Origin: Stentor roeselii
Taxonomy: Eukaryota; Ciliophora; Heterotrichea; Heterotrichida; Stentoridae
Assembly: GCA_006503475.1 (NCBI GenBank)
Contig: RSEH01000040.1
Coordinates: forward strand, 62,001-126,000
Reading direction: 5' to 3'
DNA length: 64,000 nt
Below are positions 10,801 to 19,148 of this stretch, in pieces. The translations under genes were made by a program, and so were the position numbers. Under the pieces are notes generated by a model, which was given only the letters and a program-made list of their open reading frames with translations, did no database searches and had not been told where the DNA came from. The first letter of the stretch is position 1; every line of letters begins with the position of its first letter.

Positions 10801-13800
10801 TTTCACGATAAATCGATGTTTAACCTCAGTACTAAACAGTAAAGGACTCACTGAAGACTTATCAATCAGTTCAACTTACTCATTCATTATCTTAGTTCTA
10901 ACGAGTTTGCTTCAAACAATCGAAAAAACATCTAAAATTTCAAGTCTTTCCTTAAACTTCTACCTTCTTTCCTTAGTCCTGATGATTCTAGTGTTAATCT
11001 GCGGATTTTCTTTAGATTCATCTTTACAAGGTTTTTCTCTTGAAATAATGCAAGCTCCTTTATTGCTTCTTAACATTTTAACTATTCCCAGTCTTTGTAT
11101 TCTGACAAATTCTTTGATTTTTTTTGCTTTTCACACATTTTTCAAGTTGAAACCTGTGAATCGCATGAAGCAGTTCGAGTCGAAATTAAGTTCAGTTTAC
11201 AAAGGCCGGGAACCAACAAAACAATTAAAAAAAGACATCTACGACCTGAATCCATTAAAAGTGAAGTTTTACAGTCCTCACATTGAAACAGCGTACCAAG
11301 AAAGTTTCACAAATTCCAACATTAAGAACCTAAGAATATTGGTCATCATTTACGTGATTCTTTACCTGATCTGGACAATAATCGAGCCTCTTATTGAATC
11401 TTTGAACAAGTTTTACATAATGGTTCGATCGATAGTTGCACTGATTCTGATACTTTTTACTTTTCTTACAAGGACTAGGTTTTTTCAAGTGAATTTTCAG
11501 AAAATTTTCATCATTTTATTCGCTTTTGGCCTGTTTTACAAGTTGATTGTTGAGATCTTTTTCGTTGAGATTTCAGTGCTGCTTACATTGATGATCCCTT
11601 CAATTAGTTTTGTTTTCTTGAACTTCGAATGGTTAAAAATAACTCTTTTGAACCTGTTCAACTTCCTGTTGTTCACCTTTGAGATTTTTTATCTTTACAA
11701 AGGAAAATTGGAGACAATAGAGAAATTGATAAGTATTTTAACCCTTTTCTGCATTTTCATCACTTTATGTTTCTTGGCAAGGACTCTTGAGAGAACACAT
11801 AGAATGCGATTTAAACTAATGAGGCTTCAAGAGATCACCTATGAAAAAACCCAAAGAATTCTAGGCTTTTTACTCCCAAGCTTTGTGAAAAAGAAGGTAA
11901 AAGACGGAGTAAGATACATCGCAGAAGACCAAGGAACAGTAACAGTTTTATTTTGTGACATTTCTGACTTCGACACAATAATCGCCGACTACTCTACAAG
12001 TGAATTAGTAACTTTTCTCGATACTTTTTACCAACGTCTTGACATCCTCTGCATCACTCACGGAGTAAGTAAAATCGAGACAGTTGGAAAGACATACATG
12101 GCCTGTTCAGGTTTAAAAGACTCAGAACTCGAAATGGATGCTTCAATCACTTCACTGCACCATTCAAAACGAGCTTTAAACCTGGCATTCGCCATCATCG
12201 AAGAAACAAAAAAGATCTCCTTAAAAAGCGGTTCTCGACTAGAGGTAAAAATCGGCCTTCATTCAGGGCAAGTCACTGCAGGGGTCGTCGGGTACCACAA
12301 GCCTCAATTTTCGCTTGTCGGCGATACTGTCAATACAGCCTCTCGTATGTGTTCAACTCTTGAAATTGGAAACGCTATTCAAATTTCAACTGAAATTTAT
12401 GAAAATGCTCCAGAATTCCTTAGTAATAAATTCAGTCCTAATCGAATCAATGCGAAAGGAAAAGGAATTCTTGATACTTTTGTTTATTCTGCAAATGGAC
12501 CTTGGGAATGTTGGAATTTTTTAGATGAACTTACTTCTTATAAGACAAGTTCAGCGATTAGTTCTGTTTTTCATACGGAAAAGACTGAAAATCGTTCTGC
12601 TACTCGGGAAAAAGGGATGATGGGGTTTTTAGATGAAACTTTTAGGATGGACACGGTTTATCTGCAGAGCTCGAAGTGTTGTTTTTGCACTTTTACTGAA
12701 AGTGATAAGGAGAGAAGGTTTAGGATGGATAAGTTGGAAAGTAACAAGGATTTTATGAAGTTTGGACTCGTGGTTTGCTTTTGTTATTATTTAGTGACTC
12801 TGGGCTTGGAGCTCAGTCATCATGCTCGTATGTTAAAAAGTAGTTTTCAAGAGTTTTTATTGAGAATTTTCACTGTTTTTCTGTTTTTTGTACTAGTTCT
12901 GGCTTTTAAAAAACATTATAAAAGCAGGGCGTATGGGGCTGTGATTTATGTGATCATCTTACTGGTACTAGCTGATCTGCTCTTGATGAGTTACAACTTA
13001 AAACATGACTTTTTGATGACTACCACGAGTTTTTTCTATCAAATCGTGATTCTCAACCACCTTTCAGGATATTCTTACACTTTGATCTGCTGGCTTGAAA
13101 TCCCTTTGCTCTTCTTCTGGCTGGCCTTTGCCCTGCTCTTCGAAAGGTCAGAATTTCTAATAACGACTACTTTGTTCTTAGTTCTCTTCTCATTCATCAA
13201 CACTTTAGCAGTTTACATTCGTGAAAATCAACTCAGAAACTATTTCAATTTGAAAGCTTTGACTGAAAAAGACATGGCGAAGACGGAAAAACTCTTGATT
13301 CAGATGATGCCTCCGCATGTACTTGAAAATATGAAGAATAACAAAACTTTCACTGATAAACTTTATGATGTGACATTGCTTTATGCGGATATTGTTGGCT
13401 TTACTTCTTGGAGCTCGAATAAGACTCCCAAGGAAGTGGTTGAAATGCTTTCGAACCTTTTTACGCGCTTTGATAAGCTTTGTGTTATTCACAAGGTGTA
13501 TAAAGTTCATACTATAGGAGATTGCTATGTCGTCATGGGGTATTTAGAGGGGAAAGAAAGAGATCCTCATAATGAGTGCAATAGTGTGGTTAATATGGCA
13601 CTGAGCATGATTTCTGTCATTGATAAGGTAAACCGCGAGAAAGGAATCGACTTGAAGATGAGAATCGGAATTCACACTGGAAGCATCATAGCTGGTATCA
13701 TCGGAACTAATATCGTCCGATACGATATCTATGGTCCTGACGTCCTCATCGCTAATAAAATGGAAAGTTGTGGAGAGCCTGGAAAAATCAACATCAGTGA

Positions 13801-13921
13801 TGTCACAAAAAGGTACTTAACCGAAAACTGCTTAGGTGACTATTCTTTCACTGTCAACAAAGAAATCGTTTTAAAGTCAATCAGCAGAAAGCATTTGAGC
13901 TACTTTTTAAGTGTTAACTAG
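7895..13921 (+). CDS. P4-ATPase-like / guanylyl cyclase fusion
   Basis: 2008 aa in one frame. Residues ~1-1080 have P4-ATPase topology; ~1130-1300 are six further helices; cyclase domain 1 is ~1345-1535, then more helices, then cyclase domain 2 (~1825-1995). This is the alveolate bifunctional guanylyl cyclase architecture known from Paramecium, Tetrahymena and apicomplexans. The ATPase half has lost catalytic residues: DKTGTLT is STSGTLT (~residue 364), the DGET region reads DGLV (~157), and TGDKLETA reads ASGESKFS. Cyclase 1 carries the guanine-type Glu (KIETVG) and the Asn-Arg pair (VNTASRM) but has Lys for one metal Asp. Cyclase 2 keeps both metal Asp (ADIVGF, TIGDCY) and lacks Asn-Arg. 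This is the reverse of the mammalian C1/C2 order. cGMP synthesis at one composite site is expected. CTAATAATAAA precedes the ATG. Confidence 0.93.
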   Translation: MNEENSRQVLLSHLPVTFSPYSKNTILSTPSNWLTLIPKTLFIQFFSIPQLFLLIQVILQQFPSYSNYALYSTGLPLIFLLSFNLTKDAFRINFGKKLDSVINSAEIFVWDGNLFKSEQSKTLLVGQIVKVFDLEKSLADLLVLYSSNSDGTFYADYDGLVGSVDIKTQKAVYETQSLLANDPTCIETLNGRICFQEPNNDYLSFSGKLNLDKNPKVVDLGHKNMLYRNSKLIRTEYVIGVVLYAGVETKSFFNIKKTTNKRNVIQKKMNVFYGVLIFIYAASVMISVFLTAASGESWPQIEFFKYYLARYSFFIPSFVLILLDICRLIQILSSKNDLKKKCSFSTVNINENLGKLEYIVTSTSGTLTESLIQVKACMIGNALYTDDPGMDSRPSSTGDETSINLHNNTFSFSDLQKTLSTQSTQEFFLLMSLCNSITISKIQNSELFTLSREELAMIAMCKEFNVQLTNKTSSQVDIQFLKEKFQFKVIASGKGRNSRILIEKDEKLTLLVRGTIDHMLHLILFDDSTRDSLLEKFSSISSKGYQIFIVAKRTFKELEVSSTLKKIANAKSFPSRASSKIEKFFRKNERKLVYVGMFALEDQVLSETQEAVTRIRQAGIKIWAASGESKFSAVATCRRSRLIDPETPLVYLSHVRNYAACIKLLASCISRYVFQEADYENSEIMTILKYKSSKVGEMLSSIGSSDGISFSGDTYGRMYENAEISHKMSLVEEKLLEVIDRGYSADLIKFSLVVDREFFKIASSHPHTQKMLTCLLFAADSVCFVKLMSQDKADVVELIQKNLKFRPYVLALGDKEADIPMMQQADVGVCARRSESRPPQCYADIVVEHFSLCKELILIYGNLNLRRISRLVLLHCFSNQLFTFFMVFQFFLSDFLVFEGFDVYYFLFFNLLIIFLPQLYLGIEEGHLKKFKIIKGSRSYNSSLLNRDFSMKTFFVYLTCSFLDALIIFFTINRCLTSVLNSKGLTEDLSISSTYSFIILVLTSLLQTIEKTSKISSLSLNFYLLSLVLMILVLICGFSLDSSLQGFSLEIMQAPLLLLNILTIPSLCILTNSLIFFAFHTFFKLKPVNRMKQFESKLSSVYKGREPTKQLKKDIYDLNPLKVKFYSPHIETAYQESFTNSNIKNLRILVIIYVILYLIWTIIEPLIESLNKFYIMVRSIVALILILFTFLTRTRFFQVNFQKIFIILFAFGLFYKLIVEIFFVEISVLLTLMIPSISFVFLNFEWLKITLLNLFNFLLFTFEIFYLYKGKLETIEKLISILTLFCIFITLCFLARTLERTHRMRFKLMRLQEITYEKTQRILGFLLPSFVKKKVKDGVRYIAEDQGTVTVLFCDISDFDTIIADYSTSELVTFLDTFYQRLDILCITHGVSKIETVGKTYMACSGLKDSELEMDASITSLHHSKRALNLAFAIIEETKKISLKSGSRLEVKIGLHSGQVTAGVVGYHKPQFSLVGDTVNTASRMCSTLEIGNAIQISTEIYENAPEFLSNKFSPNRINAKGKGILDTFVYSANGPWECWNFLDELTSYKTSSAISSVFHTEKTENRSATREKGMMGFLDETFRMDTVYLQSSKCCFCTFTESDKERRFRMDKLESNKDFMKFGLVVCFCYYLVTLGLELSHHARMLKSSFQEFLLRIFTVFLFFVLVLAFKKHYKSRAYGAVIYVIILLVLADLLLMSYNLKHDFLMTTTSFFYQIVILNHLSGYSYTLICWLEIPLLFFWLAFALLFERSEFLITTTLFLVLFSFINTLAVYIRENQLRNYFNLKALTEKDMAKTEKLLIQMMPPHVLENMKNNKTFTDKLYDVTLLYADIVGFTSWSSNKTPKEVVEMLSNLFTRFDKLCVIHKVYKVHTIGDCYVVMGYLEGKERDPHNECNSVVNMALSMISVIDKVNREKGIDLKMRIGIHTGSIIAGIIGTNIVRYDIYGPDVLIANKMESCGEPGKINISDVTKRYLTENCLGDYSFTVNKEIVLKSISRKHLSYFLSVN

Positions 13922-13924
13922 TTA
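13915..13924. terminator. Palindrome holding overlapping convergent stop codons
   Basis: TAACTAGTTA is a perfect 10-bp palindrome. The TAG of the plus-strand cyclase gene (13919-13921) and the TAG of the minus-strand ORF (13920-13918) share two bases in its centre. Termination function is inferred from position only. Confidence 0.4.
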
Positions 13925-14112
13925 TCATCTGAATCACTTTCATTGCGGATTCGAGTTGTTTTATCTCCATCTTCTTCATTCGAAGCAGCTGAAAAAAACT
14001 CTTGAATCGCTTGGCGGGTATTTTTAAGATAATTAAAAAAACCCTTCATCGAAGTGACTTTCGGTTTCTGCCCTTCAGGGTCAATAATAGAAAAGTTAGT
14101 AGGAGTCATCAT
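13918..14112 (-). CDS. Small acidic-tailed hypothetical protein
   Basis: 64 aa starting MMTPTNFSIIDPEGQK and ending in an acidic Ser/Asp run (NESDSDDN). The ATG is preceded by CTTAATAAT, the same start context as the surrounding genes. The frame exactly fills the space between the EF-hand/C2 gene stop (14136) and the cyclase stop. No family is recognised. It might instead be an unused frame in a 3' UTR. The good start context and tight packing favour a real gene. Confidence 0.5.
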   Translation of the reverse strand: MMTPTNFSIIDPEGQKPKVTSMKGFFNYLKNTRQAIQEFFSAASNEEDGDKTTRIRNESDSDDN

Positions 14113-14135
14113 ATTATTAAGAAATTTTCATCTTT

Positions 14136-15518
14136 TTACTCAAGTTTAAGAAATCCATATCTTTTCGCGATGATCAAAGAAAAAAGTCCTTTGAAGCCGA
14201 TTAAGAACAAGCAAAGTAAAACAGCTTCAGTTTCTATCATAAGCCAGGACTTTCCCCAACAAAATACCCAGACGAGGTCGAATATTTCACTGATTAAAAC
14301 AGCTGATAAGAACATCTTCATTCCTTGCACGTCTTGGAACCTCCAGTGATAATATCCAACGACGCTGGCAGTGGTCTGAATAAGGATTACGTTTAAAAAG
14401 TCGGGTCTTTTAAAGTTATTTAAAACTGCGAGAATGATGTAGATGTAGATCAGAGATATCATTACTCCTGCACTTTCTGACCATTCAATAAATGAATTTT
14501 TTGCAACTGGGGCACGGATTGGAACTATTATTGTATTGTCTATTGCACCTGAAATACTTGGCTCGTATATGTAGTCGAAACCTGGGGTTAGAGAAGCGAA
14601 GGGCTTTAGAAGTTTTGACATTTGTGACTTTAAACTCTCGATTTTTTCTTGGTCTTCTTTTATGAACTTTTCTTGTTGGGAGATTATGTCTGAGTAGTAT
14701 TTGACCATACTCCAAATCCATGTCAATTCAAGCAAAACTTTTCCTTGCCAAGTTTCTCCCTGTTCAGACAAAAGATTATAATACTGTTCAATCTGAGTTT
14801 GATCAGCAAGCTGCGCCAAAGAAGCAGAAGTTTTTCCAACGAATTTAGTTCCAAGTCCTGATTTGCTAAAAACAGTCAAATTCAAAGTAGCTCCTTTATT
14901 AATGATAGGAATTTCAAATACTTCATCCCAAGTAGGACTCAAAGAATTGGGAACCACTCTGGTTGTAGTATTAGTCCCATCACACTCAACCATCACAAAA
15001 GCATTACAAGTTCCATCAGCAGTAGTTGGAAAGAGGTTTAAAGCACTTTTGACATTAACAGTAAGACAACTACCTTCCATAATTCCATTACTTCTCAATA
15101 TTTCAGTTTCTCGAGCTTTTTTTAACTTTTCTTGGTTTTCTTTTATGCTTTTTTCTAATGTCTTGATTTCTTTCATCACCGTTTTTATTTGCTTCACTAT
15201 AAGACTTTCGACTTCCACGTAATTCGCGATGAACTCGTCTATTGTGACCATTGAGTCGTGGTCCTTGTCCATCCTTGCGAAGAGCTCTGAGCAGAGAATC
15301 ATGTCGAATTCTTCGTCTTGTTGAGATGTGAGAAAAGCCTGGATTTCTTCGAAGGATAACTTTTTGTCGTGGTTTGTATCGATTTGTTCGAATATTCTTG
15401 TTAGTTGCTTGATTCTTTCTTCTTCATTTGCTGACAATGGAGAGCTTCCATAAGATTTTTGGACATTCCTGAAACTGGTTCTTACAGGACTAGGAGGTTT
15501 TCTGGGAGTGGCCTTCAT
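14136..15518 (-). CDS. EF-hand and C2 domain membrane protein
   Basis: 460 aa. Two EF-hands (loops DTNHDKKLSFEE ~48-59 and DKDHDSMVTIDE ~85-96) precede a short coiled coil (~108-145). A C2 domain follows (~150-265; LTVNVKSALNLFP, SLSPTWDEVFEIPI), then a second coiled coil (~275-300) and about four C-terminal transmembrane helices (~345-450). Both EF loops keep acidic ligands, so Ca2+ binding is likely. The layout recalls Ca2+ sensors at membrane contact or fusion sites, but I cannot name an ortholog. Its ATG is only 8 bp from the ATG of the divergent AP-2 alpha-like gene. Confidence 0.82.
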   Translation of the reverse strand: MKATPRKPPSPVRTSFRNVQKSYGSSPLSANEEERIKQLTRIFEQIDTNHDKKLSFEEIQAFLTSQQDEEFDMILCSELFARMDKDHDSMVTIDEFIANYVEVESLIVKQIKTVMKEIKTLEKSIKENQEKLKKARETEILRSNGIMEGSCLTVNVKSALNLFPTTADGTCNAFVMVECDGTNTTTRVVPNSLSPTWDEVFEIPIINKGATLNLTVFSKSGLGTKFVGKTSASLAQLADQTQIEQYYNLLSEQGETWQGKVLLELTWIWSMVKYYSDIISQQEKFIKEDQEKIESLKSQMSKLLKPFASLTPGFDYIYEPSISGAIDNTIIVPIRAPVAKNSFIEWSESAGVMISLIYIYIILAVLNNFKRPDFLNVILIQTTASVVGYYHWRFQDVQGMKMFLSAVLISEIFDLVWVFCWGKSWLMIETEAVLLCLFLIGFKGLFSLIIAKRYGFLKLE

Positions 15519-15526
15519 ATAATAAA
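15519..15526. promoter_or_regulatory. 8-bp divergent intergenic element
   Basis: Only ATAATAAA separates the two start codons, CAT (15516-15518, minus) and ATG (15527, plus). Both ATGs thus touch an A/T element of the type seen before most genes here. Promoter sequence must lie in this element and/or inside the opposing coding regions. Confidence 0.6.
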
Positions 15527-17446
15527 ATGTCCAACATGCGTGGTTTGACTATTTTTATCGCAGATATCAAGAACTGCCAGACAAAAGAAGCAGAAGAAAA
15601 AAGAGTTCTAAGAGAAATGGCGAAGATCAGAGAAAAATTCGCGAATTCTCGAAAGGCGATCAGTGGATATGACCGTAAAAAGTATATCTGGAAATTGCTT
15701 TACATACATATGCTCGGCTATGACGCTGACTTCGGCCATCTCGAAGCAATAAACATGATTTGTTCACCAAGGTACAGTGAAAAGTACACTGGTTACATGG
15801 CTGCATCTTTGCTCCTCACTCCGAATTCAGCTCTTTTGGAGCAAATCATTAATGCAATCCGAAATGACCTGCTCAGCATGGACCCCGTGAACCAGTCTTT
15901 ATCCTTAGCCACAATTGCGAACATCGGAGGAAAACTCGTAGTCGACGAGTTAGGCAAAGACGTTCTAACTTTATTATTTAATGACAGTCTCAGACTTCAA
16001 CCAGACATAATGAAAAAAGTGATATCCTGTCTTTCACGTCTATTCAAGCAAGACAAAAACTTAATAACCCCAGGTCCGATCGCAACGAAAATCAGTGAAA
16101 TTCTTGAAACGAAGATGATTGGTTTAATCCTGTCAGTTTGCGGTCTTCTTCTGCAGCTGATCCCAGTGCACGGTTACGACCAATACAAATACAGCTACAG
16201 TAAACTTTTGAGTCATTTGTACCGCTTGTCAGTATCACGAGAAGTATCAACAGATTACATGTACTACCAGACAGCATGTCCCTGGCTCCAAATAAAGATT
16301 TTGAAAGTTCTTCAAATGTTTCCCTACCCGATCGACCCGCGGCTTTGCCAAGACCTGAGCGATTCCTTGCAGAAGATAATAACTTCCACTGATGTGACAA
16401 GGTCGATTAATAAAAACAATACAGATCATAGTATTTTGTTTGAAGCTATTAACCTTATTATTCATTATAAGGAAAGTATTCCAAGTAGTACTCGAAGTCA
16501 GGCAGTTGCTTTGCTGGGAAAGTTTATTTCGGTTAAAGAACCGAATATTAGGTATATTGGACTGGAGACTATGGCGAAACTTAGTGAACATCCGGATAGC
16601 AGGGATATGATCGCTAAACATCAGTCTACTGTTTTTATTTCTTTGAGGGATCCGGATATTTCTATCAAAAAAAGAGCACTTGATGTCGTTTTTCAGATGT
16701 GCAATAATAATAATTGCAATGGTATTATTGAGGAACTGCTTAATGATCTTAAGGAAGCTGACTTTAATATTAAGGAGGATATCGTCCAAAAAACTGCGGT
16801 TTTAGCTGAGAAGTACTGCAAAGATCAGAAGTGGTATACAGATGTAATAATCCAGCTGTTAACTCATTCAGGTGACTACGTCTCAAACGACATCTGGTAC
16901 CGTTTAGTCCAAGTAGTAACCGGTTACGGTGACAACCCAAACCTAAACCTGCAAGAATACGCAGTATCAAAATCAGTTCAAGCCCTAAGTCTATCCCACG
17001 TGCACGACAAAATGTTAAAGCTCGCAAGTGTTCTAATCGGTGAGTTCTGTTCCCATCTCTCAGACCCAAGTCCAATCCTCGATCACTTCCAACGTCACTT
17101 CCCTCACAGTTCAGTAGAAACAAAATGCATGATTCTTTCCTGTTACTTAAAACTGACTCACACTTACCCAATTCTCGTAAACACGACTTTTCCCATCTTT
17201 GAGCATCACACGTATCACGTGAACCCCGAGCTTCAACAACGAGCAGTTGAATGTTACAACCTGTGCAGCGAGACTTACGAAGAAATGAGGTCTCAGGTGA
17301 TATACGCTCTTCCCACTTTCAACGAAGACATGCAGCGACAGAACCAGCTTCTTCAAAAGATAGTCAGCGCAGAGCCTGTGGAAGAAAGACCTGCTCAAGT
17401 GGTTCAATCCAAAGTGCCTGTTTCAGTGGATTTGTTAGATCTTTAG
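15527..17446 (+). CDS. AP-2 complex alpha-adaptin-like trunk, no ear domain
   Basis: 639 aa. The start (MRGLTIFIADIKNCQTKEAE) and the helical-solenoid landmarks throughout match alpha-adaptin of the clathrin adaptor AP-2: FGHLEAINMICSPRYSEKYTGY, LFEAINLIIHY, IRYIGLETMAKL, GDYVSNDIWYRLVQVV, IGEFCSHL. Alpha-adaptins are about 940 aa; this one stops after the trunk and a short hinge, so the C-terminal appendage that recruits endocytic accessory proteins is absent. The last residues are SVDLLDL, resembling a clathrin box. No continuation is possible on this strand, because the stop is 8 bp from the end of the convergent BPI-like gene. Role: cargo binding and clathrin coat assembly at the plasma membrane. 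Assignment to alpha rather than gamma rests on the N-terminal match. Confidence 0.88.
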   Translation: MSNMRGLTIFIADIKNCQTKEAEEKRVLREMAKIREKFANSRKAISGYDRKKYIWKLLYIHMLGYDADFGHLEAINMICSPRYSEKYTGYMAASLLLTPNSALLEQIINAIRNDLLSMDPVNQSLSLATIANIGGKLVVDELGKDVLTLLFNDSLRLQPDIMKKVISCLSRLFKQDKNLITPGPIATKISEILETKMIGLILSVCGLLLQLIPVHGYDQYKYSYSKLLSHLYRLSVSREVSTDYMYYQTACPWLQIKILKVLQMFPYPIDPRLCQDLSDSLQKIITSTDVTRSINKNNTDHSILFEAINLIIHYKESIPSSTRSQAVALLGKFISVKEPNIRYIGLETMAKLSEHPDSRDMIAKHQSTVFISLRDPDISIKKRALDVVFQMCNNNNCNGIIEELLNDLKEADFNIKEDIVQKTAVLAEKYCKDQKWYTDVIIQLLTHSGDYVSNDIWYRLVQVVTGYGDNPNLNLQEYAVSKSVQALSLSHVHDKMLKLASVLIGEFCSHLSDPSPILDHFQRHFPHSSVETKCMILSCYLKLTHTYPILVNTTFPIFEHHTYHVNPELQQRAVECYNLCSETYEEMRSQVIYALPTFNEDMQRQNQLLQKIVSAEPVEERPAQVVQSKVPVSVDLLDL

Positions 17447-17457
17447 TTAGCTAACTA
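17444..17457. terminator. 14-bp palindrome joining two convergent stop codons
   Basis: TAGTTAGCTAACTA is its own reverse complement. It begins with the TAG of the adaptin gene and ends with the reverse-strand TAG of the BPI-like gene. A possible bidirectional end signal; the function is inferred only from position. Confidence 0.45.
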
Positions 17458-18888
17458 GGTAGAAAACGACGGGTCTGAGAGGATTGAGAAGTACTCGTCG
17501 TTTAAAACCAACTCAGAGTCTTGAAGGTTGACTCCTGGAACTGGCGGCAGGGGGAAGCCAGGGTTAATCACTCGCTGGTTGAAGAAAGGAAGGGTCAAGT
17601 TCGCTAGAAGATTCAAAAAGTCTTCCATGCCTTGAGTGTTCACTGTTCCTCCTTGAATGTTGTTCTTGATAACTTCGATGTCTTGAACGTTTAGAAGAGC
17701 AATGTTTCCGGATAACTCCCAGTTGGCTAGTTGAAGAGTCGTGTTCGCTTCTACGTTGACTTGAAGACTTATCGCCAGTTGATTTATGGAAGAGACTGTC
17801 ACGTTGCATTGAGCGAGAAAGGTGGAAGTTACATATCCACTGGTAAATGTGAAACTTGGTGCATGAATCACTGAACTTGGATAAGTATTCGCATTGCAGG
17901 TTATTATGCATGGCTGGTTTGGAGTGAAAGTGGTTTCTATCCCTGGAAGGATGTAGTTTAAAGTTGAAGTCGTTATCGTCAAGTTCGTCGTCTGAGAGTC
18001 GATGATTCTCATAAAGGCTCCTTCTTGGAACATCACGTTGGTTAAAGTGTTCAGGGTGTAAGCAGAGGTGTAGATCTGAATAGGTAATGAAGTTGACTTG
18101 TAATTAGGCACGTTCACTTGTCCTATAACATTCGGAGTCAAGTCAGGTTTTTTCATATTCACAAAAACTCCCATCATATTCAGCTGAAGTGAACTAGTAT
18201 CAGCGACAGGGTCTCCATTCAACCCATAATAAAAAGCGTAATTCTTAGAAATCGGTGCCATTAAAGAAAGTTCAGAAATTTGTTCATTTATATTAACGAT
18301 CAACACGTCAGTAAAAATCGAAACAGCAACTTCTTGAAGACTTTGCTCAATGAACCCGCTAAAGTAGTTTAATATAAGGACCATGGCAGAAGCTTCTTGT
18401 CCTCCATAGATCTGCGTGTCGAATTTTTTGATGAGATAAGAAGTTTTCTTGGGATTGAGTTTAAGAGTGCCGTTTGATAGAGTGTGCATCTCGACAACAG
18501 CTGAAAAAGTCGAATCGTAAATGTCCATATATCCTTCTCCTGAGTCTTTAGTGACTTTCGAAGAGTATTTCCAGTTGAATTTAATATACCCTGCCAAATT
18601 CGTCAAGTTCAAGACTATCAGATTAGGAGACTTCAGGTAAACTCCTGAGACGTCAGTGTTGACACTGACTCGAGTCACTACTGGCTCGATGACACTAAAT
18701 TTGATTTTAAAGGCTCCATCGAAGTAAGAGTAATCTTTCTGGGGGAATAAAGGCCGGTTAAGCATTCGCCCACCAATATCGTAAAGGATTTTTTGCTTGT
18801 AGACTTCTAGAATTCTATCTGATATGCAAAAGTCCATCACATTTGTGGAGGAGGCTAAAGTAAAAATATTCAACAGGGTGAACAACAT
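17455..18888 (-). CDS. BPI/LBP/CETP-like secreted lipid-binding protein
   Basis: 477 aa. MLFTLLNIFTLASST is a signal peptide. The body has the long-beta, tubular-lipid-binding pattern of the BPI/LBP family. The N-terminal barrel has alternating strands (FDGAFKIKFSVIEPVV, VNTDVSGVYLKSPNLIVLNL), FSGFIEQSLQEVAVSIF is the usual amphipathic segment, and INPGFPLPPVPGVNLQDSELVLNDEY is the typical family end. BPI proteins bind lipids or lipopolysaccharide extracellularly or in phagosomes. In a bacteria-eating ciliate a digestive or antibacterial role is plausible (inference). It is convergent with the adaptin gene and its start is preceded by TTTATAAA. Confidence 0.85.
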   Translation of the reverse strand: MLFTLLNIFTLASSTNVMDFCISDRILEVYKQKILYDIGGRMLNRPLFPQKDYSYFDGAFKIKFSVIEPVVTRVSVNTDVSGVYLKSPNLIVLNLTNLAGYIKFNWKYSSKVTKDSGEGYMDIYDSTFSAVVEMHTLSNGTLKLNPKKTSYLIKKFDTQIYGGQEASAMVLILNYFSGFIEQSLQEVAVSIFTDVLIVNINEQISELSLMAPISKNYAFYYGLNGDPVADTSSLQLNMMGVFVNMKKPDLTPNVIGQVNVPNYKSTSLPIQIYTSAYTLNTLTNVMFQEGAFMRIIDSQTTNLTITTSTLNYILPGIETTFTPNQPCIITCNANTYPSSVIHAPSFTFTSGYVTSTFLAQCNVTVSSINQLAISLQVNVEANTTLQLANWELSGNIALLNVQDIEVIKNNIQGGTVNTQGMEDFLNLLANLTLPFFNQRVINPGFPLPPVPGVNLQDSELVLNDEYFSILSDPSFST

Positions 18889-18990
18889 TTTATAAATTTT
18901 TTCAGAATTTTTAAGAGAAGGTTTAATGGAATGTTTTTTGATGAGGGTTTTTGGTTTGGTATTTAACTTTGATTGGGGTAGGATTGAAAA

Positions 18991-19063
18991 GCCCGTCTAG
19001 CTCAGTTGGTAGAGCGCAAGGCTTTTAACCTTGTGGTCGTGGGTTCGAGCCCCACGGTGGGCG
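18991..19063 (+). tRNA. tRNA-Lys(UUU)
   Basis: 73 nt without intron. The acceptor stem is GCCCGTC/GGTGGGC with two G-T pairs, the D arm is GCTC...GAGC, the anticodon stem is CAAGG/CCTTG with loop CTTTTAA (anticodon TTT at 19024-19026), and the T arm is GTGGG-TTCGAGC-CCCAC. The discriminator base is G. Internal A box (TAGCTCAGTTGG) and B box (GGTTCGAGCCC) are clear. Confidence 0.97.
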
Positions 19064-19069
19064 TTTTTT
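19064..19069 (+). terminator. RNA polymerase III terminator
   Basis: Run of six T immediately after the tRNA discriminator base. Confidence 0.9.
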
Positions 19070-19148
19070 GTGGAGATTGAGAAAAGATTCAAAATATTGA
19101 CAAGATGTTAATTTATATGAAAATAATGCAAAATGATTTGTTTCAATT

